Source of the DNA: Propionibacteriaceae bacterium
GTDB taxonomy: Bacteria > Actinomycetota > Actinomycetes > Propionibacteriales > Propionibacteriaceae
Length of the DNA: 7,629 bases
Direction of reading: 5' to 3'
Assembly: GCA_003153855.1 (NCBI GenBank)
Contig: PMBM01000044.1
Coordinates: 5,736 to 13,364 of the forward strand
Part shown: piece after piece, positions 1-5,764 of the stretch
Layout: every line of letters starts with the position of its first letter
Position numbering within the stretch: the stretch's first letter is position 1
Translations under genes and position numbers: made by a program
The notes under the pieces: generated by a model
Database searches by the model: none
What the model was told of the DNA's origin: nothing
What the model saw: only the letters and a program-made list of their open reading frames with translations

Positions 1-867
1 GACACCACCACGTGCTTCGCCGCCTCTCTGGCCGCGTTCTACCAGCAGATCCCCGTCGCCCATCTGGAGGCCGGGTTGCGCACCGACAACCGGTACAACC
101 CGTTCCCCGAGGAGATCAACCGCCGCCTGACAACGCAGGTTGCGAGCCTGCACCTCGCGCCGACCTCGATCGCACGTACGAACCTGCTCGCCTCGGGCGT
201 CGACCCGGCGGCGATCACCGTGACGGGCAACACGGTCATCGACGCGCTGCTCGAGGTCACGGCGACCGAGCACCCGATCTCGGACCCGACGCTTCGCGCC
301 CTGGTCGCGGCGAAGACCGCACCCCTGCTGCTCGTGACCAGCCACCGCCGCGAGTCGTGGGGTGAGCCGCTGACACGTACGGCCAGTGCGATCGCTCGGT
401 TGGTGCACGACTTCCCCGACCTGCACGTACTGCTGCCGGCTCACCGCAACCCGATCGTCCGGGAGGCGCTGCTGCCGACGCTCGGAGGGCTGGACCGGGT
501 CCACATCACCGAGCCACTCGACTACCTCGACTTCTGCCGCGCGCTCCAGCTGGCCACGATCGTGCTCACGGACTCGGGCGGCGTGCAGGAGGAGGCTCCC
601 GCCCTCGGGAAGCCGGTGCTCGTCCTGAGGGAGACGACGGAACGTCCCGAAGCCGTACAGGCCGGCGCGGCCCTTCTCGTGGGCACCGACCCGGAGGCGA
701 TCGTCGCCGAGACCACGCGACTGCTCACCGACCCCGGCCACTTCCGGACCATGATCCAGGCAGGCAACCCGTACGGTGACGGGCGCGCGGCCGAACGCGC
801 CGTACAGGCCATGGCCCACCTGCTCGGGCTCGGGCACGCGCCGGAGGAGTTCACCCCCGGTCTCTGA
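1..867 (+). CDS. wecB: UDP-N-acetylglucosamine 2-epimerase (non-hydrolysing), 5'-truncated by the window edge
   Basis: This cytoplasmic enzyme interconverts UDP-GlcNAc and UDP-ManNAc, the first step toward ManNAc and ManNAcA units of surface polymers. Frame 1 is open from base 1; 288 residues are visible. The first visible residue, Asp1 in DTTT, aligns with the catalytic Asp of the family GDTTT motif (Asp95 in E. coli WecB). Glu23 in HLEAGLRT lies 22 residues later, exactly the E. coli spacing to Glu117. PFPEEINR (residues 34-41) and SHRRESW (His115) supply the other expected catalytic residues. TDSGGVQEEAP, GKPVLVLRETTERPEAV and LVGTD form the nucleotide-binding C-terminal domain. About 94 residues are missing, giving about 382 aa in full, normal for the family. 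The protein looks intact and canonical; the RETTERPEAV form favours WecB over the diacetamido-sugar epimerase WbpI. It is convergent with wecC, whose product uses UDP-ManNAc as substrate. Confidence 0.95.
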   Translation, partial: DTTTCFAASLAAFYQQIPVAHLEAGLRTDNRYNPFPEEINRRLTTQVASLHLAPTSIARTNLLASGVDPAAITVTGNTVIDALLEVTATEHPISDPTLRALVAAKTAPLLLVTSHRRESWGEPLTRTASAIARLVHDFPDLHVLLPAHRNPIVREALLPTLGGLDRVHITEPLDYLDFCRALQLATIVLTDSGGVQEEAPALGKPVLVLRETTERPEAVQAGAALLVGTDPEAIVAETTRLLTDPGHFRTMIQAGNPYGDGRAAERAVQAMAHLLGLGHAPEEFTPGL

Positions 868-876
868 CCCGCGCCG

Positions 877-2136
877 CTAGCGCCAGATCCCCCGCGTGTC
901 CATGATGACCTTGCCGTCGAGGAGCTTGCGCGGGAGCGTACGGAACTGGTTGTGGTCCACGAGCAGCGCCACGATGTCCGCAGCCGCGACGGCCTCGTGC
1001 GTCTTGACGAACTGGAGGTTCGAGAACCCCTGCAGCACCGACGGCAGCTTGCTCAGCATCGGATCGCTCACGAGGATCGTCATCGACGGCTCCTGCTGGG
1101 CCAGCGCGAGCACGATCTCGATCGCGGGCGACTCCCGCGTGTCGTCCACGTTCGCCTTGTAGGAGAGCCCGAGGCAGGCGACCACCGGGTCCCTGAACCG
1201 ACGCGCCGACTTGAGGACCTGGCTGACCACGTGGAGCGGCTTCCCGTCGTTGACCATGCGGGCCGTACGGATCAGCACTGCCTCGTCCGGCGCGGCGCCC
1301 ACGAGGAACCACGGGTCGACGGCGATGCAGTGACCACCGACGCCGGGCCCCGGCTGGAGGATGTTGACGCGCGGGTGGTGGTTCGCCATCTTGACGATCT
1401 CCCACACGTCCAGTCCGAGCTTGTCGCAGATCATCGACAGCTCGTTGGCGTAGGCGATGTTGACGTCGCGGTACGAGTTCTCCGCGAGCTTCGCCATCTC
1501 GGCGCTCGTCGCGTCCGACAGCTGGATCTCGCCGCGGCAGAACACCCTGTACAGCTCGGCGGCCTTCTCGGCGCACTCCGGCGTGAGCCCACCGATGACT
1601 CTGTTGTTCTCCACCATCTCCACCATGAGCCGCCCGGGGAGCACCCGTTCGGGACAGTGCGCGATGAAGATGTCGGGGCTGTCGTTGACGTCGTTCGGGA
1701 ACGTGAGGTCGGGACGTGCCGCGGCGAGCGTACGGCTCAGCTCCTCGGTGGTGCCGGGAGGGGACGTCGACTCGAGCACCACGATCGCACCCGGCCGCAG
1801 CTGCGGGGCGAGCGCCTCGGCGACAGCGAACACGTGGCTCATGTCCGCTTCCTCGTTCGGCGTGATCGGTGTCGGGACGGCGATGATGTACGCGTCCGCG
1901 ACCGGGATCTCCATGCTCGTACTGATGTTCCCGAGGGCGACCGCACCGCTGAGGCTGGTCGCGAGGTCGGGCTCGAAGAACGGGATCTCGCCCCGCGCTA
2001 CGCGCTCGACCGTCACCGAGTTCACGTCGACGCCGATCACGGACACGCCGCGTGACGCGAGCACGACCGCGGTGGGCAGCCCGATGTAGCCGAGGCCGAT
2101 GACGGCAACGGTTCCGCTGTAGAAGGGGTTGTCCAT
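877..2136 (-). CDS. wecC: UDP-N-acetyl-D-mannosamine dehydrogenase
   Basis: This NAD-dependent enzyme oxidises C6 of UDP-ManNAc in two steps to give UDP-ManNAcA, in the cytoplasm. The protein has 419 aa, about the length of E. coli WecC. The Rossmann motif GLGYIGLP is at residues 14-21. The middle domain carries AEMAKLAENSYRDVNIAYANE (212-232), with the expected Lys and Asn. The catalytic Cys270 lies in GPGVGGHCIAVDPWF; the GHCIAVDPWF form is typical of WecC rather than of the GlcNAc dehydrogenase WbpA. The C-terminal UDP-binding domain includes LGLSYKANVDDTRESPA (322-338). The start is ATG at 2136, preceded by GAGG 7 nt upstream; it overlaps the wecG-like stop by one base (TGATG). An in-frame GTG lies immediately upstream, and the frame stays open to about 2280, but that extension covers wecG coding sequence and is disregarded. 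This is the last gene of the four-gene operon; its TAG stop is 9 bp from the end of convergent wecB. Confidence 0.95.
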   Translation of the reverse strand: MDNPFYSGTVAVIGLGYIGLPTAVVLASRGVSVIGVDVNSVTVERVARGEIPFFEPDLATSLSGAVALGNISTSMEIPVADAYIIAVPTPITPNEEADMSHVFAVAEALAPQLRPGAIVVLESTSPPGTTEELSRTLAAARPDLTFPNDVNDSPDIFIAHCPERVLPGRLMVEMVENNRVIGGLTPECAEKAAELYRVFCRGEIQLSDATSAEMAKLAENSYRDVNIAYANELSMICDKLGLDVWEIVKMANHHPRVNILQPGPGVGGHCIAVDPWFLVGAAPDEAVLIRTARMVNDGKPLHVVSQVLKSARRFRDPVVACLGLSYKANVDDTRESPAIEIVLALAQQEPSMTILVSDPMLSKLPSVLQGFSNLQFVKTHEAVAAADIVALLVDHNQFRTLPRKLLDGKVIMDTRGIWR

Positions 2137-2906
2137 CACGCCACCTCGCTCGTCTGGACGGTGACCGAGGCCAGCCGCTGACTGACGAGCTCCCGAGCGA
2201 TCATGATGCTGAACAGGACGTTGGTCCGCAGATACCGCTTCCACATCCGCCCTGGCTCCTGCACGAGGCGGTACGCCCACTCCATGCCCATCCTCTGCCA
2301 GCGCTCCGGCGCTCGCTTCGTGACCCCCGCGAGGATGTCGAAGGACCCCCCGACGCCGTGCGTGACCGGGACGTTCATCACCGGCTGGTACTTCTCGAGG
2401 AACTTCTCCTTCTTCGGCGACGTCATGCCGAGGAACAGCATGTCGGGCTGGCTAGCCGCGATCTCCTGCGCCACCTCGTCAGGGTCGTCGAAATAGCCGT
2501 CCCGGTAGCCCGCGAGCCGTGCGCCCGGATACCTGGTCCCCATGACCGCGGCGACCTGCTCGACGACCTCCGGCGTGGCTCCCAGGAGGTACACCGACAA
2601 GTGCTCGGCGTTCGCCAGCTCGAGGAGCTGGATGAACAGGTCGATGCCGGCCACCCTCTCGGGCAGAGGCTGCCGCAGCATCCGGCTGGCCCACACGACC
2701 GACTGGCCGTCGGCGAGGATGACGTCGCACGAGAGCATGGCGTCGTGAAGTCCGGCGTCCTGAGCTGCGTTCACCACCTTGGCGGCGTTCAGCACACCGA
2801 TCTGTACGGGCCGTCTCTGGTCGATCGCGTCTCCACAGAGACGGACGACCTCGTTCATCGTCGCGGCCAAGATCGGATAACCGAGAATCTCCCGGACCTC
2901 ACTCAT
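2136..2906 (-). CDS. GT26 glycosyltransferase, WecG/TagA/CpsF family (probable ManNAc or ManNAcA transferase)
   Basis: Family members add ManNAc (TagA) or ManNAcA (WecG) to undecaprenyl-PP-GlcNAc at the inner face of the membrane, the second step of wall teichoic acid linkage or common-antigen synthesis. The 256-aa protein shows the family landmarks in order: NAAKVV (40-45), LADGQSVVWASRML (64-77) with the presumed catalytic Asp66, ERVAGIDL (83-90), LLGA (108-110), FLGMTSPKKEKF (158-169), GVGGSFDILAG (185-194), and the basic C-terminal segment RAPERWQRMGMEWAYRL (198-214) that in TagA contributes to membrane association. The ATG at 2906 has GAGGGG 8 nt upstream and overlaps the upstream TGA as ATGA. 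The frame continues far upstream without a stop, but only antisense to nothing plausible and inside the preceding gene. Because wecC is directly downstream and translationally coupled, I infer UDP-ManNAcA as donor (WecG role). A TagA role with UDP-ManNAc cannot be excluded from sequence. Confidence 0.92.
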   Translation of the reverse strand: MSEVREILGYPILAATMNEVVRLCGDAIDQRRPVQIGVLNAAKVVNAAQDAGLHDAMLSCDVILADGQSVVWASRMLRQPLPERVAGIDLFIQLLELANAEHLSVYLLGATPEVVEQVAAVMGTRYPGARLAGYRDGYFDDPDEVAQEIAASQPDMLFLGMTSPKKEKFLEKYQPVMNVPVTHGVGGSFDILAGVTKRAPERWQRMGMEWAYRLVQEPGRMWKRYLRTNVLFSIMIARELVSQRLASVTVQTSEVA

Positions 2907-4018
2907 GCTGTGTTCCCCTCTCGCATCGCATGTGACGCATACAGCAGCCAGCCCAGCTCGTACGGCCGGCACTCGTAGTCGACCCGCCCGGCTGGCCAGA
3001 CGCGGTCGACGAACGGAACGCGCGCCCCCGGACGCACGCGGGTGGCCAGCGCACCAGCGGCGCGCGCGGCCTTGAACGGTTCGCGGCGCCCGACCTTCCG
3101 CCACACGACCCCGAGGTCGGGGGCGACCACCGGCTCCACGCACTCCGGGTGCGTCGAGAGCCAGTCGAACCCGCGCTGTACGGCCTCGCGATGGTCGGTT
3201 CCCCCAGCCGCGGCGAGCTCGGACAGGACCATGGGCGCCATGCCGTGCTGGTGGACGGAGTAGGTGGGATACCGCTCGACGACGTCGCCCGTACGAGCGT
3301 CGTAGTGCCACCACCACTGGCCGGCGGCGCCCTGCGCCCCGACGAGTAGGCGGGCCGTGACCTCGGCCGCTGCCATGGCGGCACTGTCGCCGGTACGAGC
3401 AGCGAACCGTACGAACGCGTGGATCGGGTAGATCTGGTCGGCGAAGCTGCCGACGTGCCCGCGCAGCCCCTCGGAGGCCGGCAGCAGGTGCGGGAACGTG
3501 CCCTTGGCGCCCTGGTTGGCCATCAGCCTCGCCACGCCCTCGCGGGCCAGGCTGTTCGCCATCGCTCCGTCAGGCATCGCCAGACCGGCGACGACGGCCC
3601 ACGCGCAGTCGACCGTCGGCAGGGAGGGACGCCGCACGGCATCGAGAAGACGGGCCACGAGGGCGTCGTCGGTGGCACCTGCGACCTCCGCGGCAGCCCA
3701 GAGTGCGAGGGCGTGCCCTCCCGCATCGGTGCTTGCCGTGGCGAGCTTGAGGCAGGAGCGGGCCATCGCGGCCGCGTCGGAGCCTCCGAGCACCTCGCGC
3801 TGTACGTGCTCCGGCTGGCGGCCCAGGCCCAGGGCGGCGATAGCCGTGTACCGCACGCTGTGTCCCTCGGGACGTACGGTCGGGCCGTTCGGTCCAGGGA
3901 CACCGCGTAGCGTGAAGGGCATCTCGTGGCCCGGGACGTACTCGCAGGCCGCGAGTCCCATCAGCGCCACGGCGACGAGGTCGCGGCCGGACGCGTACGT
4001 GCCGAAGGATGCGGTCAC
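2903..4018 (-). CDS. Conserved-looking unknown protein, likely alpha/alpha-toroid fold, in a polysaccharide operon
   Basis: I do not recognise this 371-aa protein by name. It has no signal peptide or obvious membrane segment. Alanine-rich helices repeat along its length, interrupted by short motifs rich in aromatic residues and histidine: DQIYPIH (194-200), GQWWWHYD (233-240), YPTYSVHQHGMAP (250-262), YECRPYELGW (348-357). That pattern resembles alpha/alpha-toroid enzymes (terpenoid-cyclase/prenyltransferase-like folds, sugar epimerases, polysaccharide lyases and family glycosidases), where aromatic and His residues line a central cavity. This is inference from pattern, not a family match. 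I chose the GTG at 4018 because it overlaps the upstream stop as GTGA and has AGGCGG about 10 nt upstream. An ATG at 4075 would add 19 residues but has no Shine-Dalgarno. The stop overlaps the wecG-like start by 4 nt. Coupling on both sides argues that it modifies or processes the same glycan. Confidence 0.85.
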   Translation of the reverse strand: MTASFGTYASGRDLVAVALMGLAACEYVPGHEMPFTLRGVPGPNGPTVRPEGHSVRYTAIAALGLGRQPEHVQREVLGGSDAAAMARSCLKLATASTDAGGHALALWAAAEVAGATDDALVARLLDAVRRPSLPTVDCAWAVVAGLAMPDGAMANSLAREGVARLMANQGAKGTFPHLLPASEGLRGHVGSFADQIYPIHAFVRFAARTGDSAAMAAAEVTARLLVGAQGAAGQWWWHYDARTGDVVERYPTYSVHQHGMAPMVLSELAAAGGTDHREAVQRGFDWLSTHPECVEPVVAPDLGVVWRKVGRREPFKAARAAGALATRVRPGARVPFVDRVWPAGRVDYECRPYELGWLLYASHAMREGNTA

Positions 4019-4587
4019 TGGGACACCGCCTGTCGACGCAGCGTCCCGTCCGAGTCCGTCCACGACCTCCCGCATGAGCAGGTGAGGTCGTCGCGAAGAC
4101 GCTGGCCGCACTCGCACACCCACCCGATGACGCGACCGGGGTTGCCCACGACGAAGGCGTGCGCCGGTACGTCGCGGGTCACGACCGCACCGGCTCCCAC
4201 GAACGCGTACTCGCCGATGGTCGTGCGGCAGACCACGACGACGCCCGCCCCCAAGGTCGCGCCCCGGGACACCGTCGTCGTGTCCAGCTCGGCGCCGTGC
4301 TTCTTGATGAACGCGCGGGGAGTGAAGTCGTTGGTGAAGATCACGCCCGGGCCGAGGAACACGTCGTCCTCGATCGTGACGCCGTCGAAGATCATCACCT
4401 GGTTCTTGATGGTCACGCGGTCGCCGACTCGCGCTCCACCTTCGACGTACGCACCGTCGCAGATGTTGCAGTCGCGCCCGACCACCGCGCCCGGCAGAAC
4501 ATGGGCGAACGCCCAGACCCGGGTGCCCGACCCCACGGACTCGCTTTCGCACAGTCCGTTGCCGTGCACGAACACGCCCTCCGGCAT
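4015..4587 (-). CDS. Left-handed beta-helix (hexapeptide repeat) sugar N-acetyltransferase, WbpD/WlbB-like
   Basis: This is an acyltransferase of the trimeric hexapeptide-repeat family, expected to transfer acetyl from acetyl-CoA to an amino group on a nucleotide sugar. The protein has 190 aa. Imperfect [LIV]-G-x4 turns run from about residue 17 to 150 (GTRVWAFAHV, GAVVGRDC, GARVGDRV, GATLGAGV, TTIGEYAFVGAGAVVTRDV), ending in the family hallmark VVGNPGRVIGWV. IFTNDFTPRA (83-92) matches the loop containing the conserved Asn of WbpD/WlbB enzymes. The tail CEC-x9-CSC (158-172) looks like a small metal-binding ribbon. The ATG at 4587 is preceded by GAGGGG. The frame extends upstream to about 4722, but that part holds a rare TTA Leu codon, lacks an RBS and lies in the leader. 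This is the first operon gene. WbpD normally acts on UDP-GlcNAc(3NH2)A, but the aminotransferase and 3-dehydrogenase that make this substrate are not in the window, so the substrate is open. Confidence 0.9.
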   Translation of the reverse strand: MPEGVFVHGNGLCESESVGSGTRVWAFAHVLPGAVVGRDCNICDGAYVEGGARVGDRVTIKNQVMIFDGVTIEDDVFLGPGVIFTNDFTPRAFIKKHGAELDTTTVSRGATLGAGVVVVCRTTIGEYAFVGAGAVVTRDVPAHAFVVGNPGRVIGWVCECGQRLRDDLTCSCGRSWTDSDGTLRRQAVSQ

Positions 4588-4696
4588 GCGCCCCCCTCGT
4601 TCAGCTAACCCCTCGCCGTGCCGTCCGTAGCCCCAAGCCCGGACCGTGCACCCCACCGAAAGCATGACCGCCCTGGCCGCCTCGGCGTCGTCTCCT

Positions 4697-4709
4697 GCGA
4701 CACTGTCGC
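4697..4709. repeat. Perfect 13-bp palindrome GCGACA-C-TGTCGC in the operon leader
   Basis: Six-base arms match perfectly around one central C. The site would lie about 30-42 nt downstream of the predicted transcription start of the - strand operon, so it could be a repressor site or a small RNA hairpin. A chance occurrence in GC-rich DNA is quite possible. Confidence 0.35.
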
Positions 4710-4745
4710 CGGCAAGGACCAAGAAGAATGTCCATCAGCACATCG

Positions 4746-4774
4746 AAGATATCCCCAGCAGCCCCGCCTGCCAA
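4746..4774 (-). promoter_or_regulatory. Predicted sigma-70/HrdB-type promoter of the polysaccharide operon
   Basis: Read on the - strand, TTGGCA (4774-4769; 5 of 6 to TTGACA) is followed after exactly 17 nt by TATCTT (4751-4746; 4 of 6 to TATAAT, with the key TA...T bases). Transcription would begin near 4739 and give a leader of about 150 nt before the ATG at 4587. The element lies in the most A/T-rich part of this intergenic region, which supports it. This is a by-eye consensus match with no experimental support. Confidence 0.6.
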
Positions 4775-4778
4775 GGGG

Positions 4779-4794
4779 TTGATTGATCGCTCAA
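4779..4794. promoter_or_regulatory. Imperfect dyad TTGA-NN-GATC-NN-TCAA just upstream of the operon -35
   Basis: The outer TTGA/TCAA arms and the central GATC are symmetric; only the two intervening dinucleotides break the dyad. The site ends 5 bp upstream of the predicted -35 box of the - strand operon, a common position for an activator or for a repressor that blocks polymerase. Its A/T content stands out in this DNA. No regulator gene is visible nearby. Confidence 0.4.
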
Positions 4795-4829
4795 CTTGTG
4801 CATCTTCGGTGCGGTCGCTGTGCACGCCG

Positions 4830-4881
4830 GGCGGCGTCTCAGCGTGTCAGAGGTGCAGCAGGTGCAGCCTGATACACCGCC
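4830..4881. repeat. Nested inverted repeat enclosing a perfect tandem 9-bp repeat
   Basis: AGGTGCAGC occurs twice head to tail (4851-4859 and 4860-4868). The pair forms the exact 18-nt loop of a 7-bp stem, GTGTCAG (4844-4850) with CTGATAC (4869-4875), one pair being G-T. An outer, partly competing inverted repeat is GGCGGCGTCTCAG (4830-4842) against CTGATACACCGCC (4869-4881), with 2 mismatches in 13. The element lies about 55 bp upstream of the - strand promoter and about 200 bp upstream of the + strand gene. It could bind a regulator; its function is unknown. Confidence 0.45.
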
Positions 4882-5080
4882 GTTCGACGGGACCGTGGAC
4901 CCACCAGAGAACTGCCCCGGCGGACCCGCTTTCGAGGGCGGATGACACTCAGACCGTTCCCTTTGGTGGGATGCTGGAGGTGGGACGTCTCGACTCACCA
5001 CCATGAGTTGGACCCCACCCAGCCCGACGGCGCCGAGCGTCCCGTCACCTGCTCGTACACGAGCGAAGGGAGAGGCTGCG

Positions 5081-5650
5081 ATGAAGAAGTTGCTAAGGCT
5101 CCTACTGGGGGTCCTGATCGTGCTGGCCATCGGCCTGACCGCGGCACCGGCCGCTCAGGCCGCCACGCGTCCGTACTGCGGCATCTACTGGGGGTCGCTG
5201 TCCAAGACCGGCGCGCCGCCGTCCCACGCGTGGTCCGACGGCGCCGCGATCTACAACGTGCGCACTGGCCGTCACACCTGCTACGACCGGCTGGTGATCG
5301 ACGTGTCCGGCGCGGTCGGTACGTATCACGTCGGCTATGTCGCCCACATCTACACCCAAGGGCAGGGCAGCACAGTGCCGACCCGGGGTGGGGCAGCTCT
5401 GCAGGTCAATGTCATGAACTCGGCGGACAACGTGAACACCGGGGCGCCGACCTACGTGTTCGCGAACGGCGGCGAGCTGACCAACGTCAAGGGATACCGG
5501 ACGTTCCGCCAGGTCGTGTGGGGCGGAACGTACGAGGGCTACAGCACCGTAGGGATCGGTGTGCGCGCTCGCTTGCCCTTCCGGGTGTTCATCCTGTCAG
5601 GCCCGGGCAGCAGCAACCGGCTCGTCGTTGACGTGGCGCACCAGTGGTGA
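5081..5650 (+). CDS. Secreted AMIN-like domain protein
   Basis: This is a 189-aa exported protein. MKK and a hydrophobic core (4-20) are followed by AAPAAQA, so signal peptidase I should cut after Ala27; no lipobox Cys is present. The mature part begins ATRPYCGIYWGSL and carries the features I know from actinobacterial AMIN-like domains: HTCYDRLVIDV (65-75), GYVAHIY (85-91), ALQVNVMNS (106-114), the region YEGYSTVGIGVRARLPFRVF (151-170), and the closing RLVVDVAHQW (180-189). AMIN-type domains in other bacteria localise cell-wall amidases or bind envelope glycans, so a wall-facing binding role is inferred. Cys33 and Cys67 are the only mature cysteines and could form a disulfide. AAGGGAGAGG (5066-5075) lies 5 nt before this ATG and decides the start; an in-frame ATG at 5003 lacks an RBS and would bury the signal peptide. 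It is monocistronic, ending at the hairpin 5670-5696. Confidence 0.85.
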   Translation: MKKLLRLLLGVLIVLAIGLTAAPAAQAATRPYCGIYWGSLSKTGAPPSHAWSDGAAIYNVRTGRHTCYDRLVIDVSGAVGTYHVGYVAHIYTQGQGSTVPTRGGAALQVNVMNSADNVNTGAPTYVFANGGELTNVKGYRTFRQVVWGGTYEGYSTVGIGVRARLPFRVFILSGPGSSNRLVVDVAHQW

Positions 5651-5669
5651 GGCCGACCTGAGCGGCGAT

Positions 5670-5696
5670 GAGGGCCCGGGCACCTTCTGGGCCCTC
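5670..5696. terminator. GC-rich hairpin, probable bidirectional terminator
   Basis: GAGGGCCC (5670-5677) pairs perfectly with GGGCCCTC (5689-5696) around an 11-nt loop. It lies 20 bp after the stop of the AMIN-like gene and 69 bp past the stop of the convergent flippase-like gene, so it can serve both. No T-tract follows on either strand; stem-only terminators without U-tracts are common predictions in actinobacteria. Confidence 0.6.
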
Positions 5697-5764
5697 TACG
5701 CCCCGGCCCTGGTTGAGGCCTCCGCGGCCGTCGGGATGCGTGACCGCCGACTGCCAGGACCCGA

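Larger units (their letters stand above)
4588..5080. other. Non-coding divergent intergenic region with promoter and dyad elements
   Basis: About 490 bp separate the divergent starts at 4587 (-) and 5081 (+). Open frames here lack Shine-Dalgarno sequences and look compositionally unlike genes, so I call none. The left third is the roughly 150-nt leader of the polysaccharide operon. The middle, from 4740 to 4800, is distinctly A/T-richer than the flanks and holds the operon promoter. The right part holds a tandem repeat and hairpin. Around 4966-4985, GGTGGGA occurs twice. I see no convincing -10/-35 pair for the + strand gene at 5081. Confidence 0.7.

Noticed and set aside
851..1576. - strand frame of 241 codons overlapping wecC in another frame
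   Set aside because: Arg- and Gly-rich out-of-frame shadow of a gene with unmistakable family motifs.
952..2055. Long + strand open frame (367 codons) antisense to wecC
   Set aside because: It is a mirror of the GC-rich codon pattern of wecC. The product is an Arg/His/Asp/Val-rich string with no motifs, and there is no RBS.
877..4587. Complete diacetamido-uronic-acid (wbpA/B/E/D/I) pathway
   Set aside because: The dehydrogenase and epimerase carry WecC and WecB signatures, and no aminotransferase or 3-dehydrogenase is present in the window.
4588..4722. Possible N-terminal extension of the acetyltransferase to a TTG at 4722
   Set aside because: No Shine-Dalgarno, a rare TTA codon, no beta-helix character, and a good RBS precedes the ATG at 4587.
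4728..5006. + strand frame of 92 codons in the intergenic region
   Set aside because: No RBS, low-complexity Ser/Pro/Arg product, and it overlaps promoter and repeat elements.
5003..5080. Earlier in-frame ATG for the AMIN-like gene
   Set aside because: It would place 26 Pro/Ser-rich residues before the signal peptide; the strong AAGGGAGAGG lies before 5081 instead.
4735..5130. - strand frame of 131 codons antisense to the AMIN-like gene start
   Set aside because: No RBS or recognisable domain; it covers the signal-peptide region of a well-supported gene and the operon promoter.
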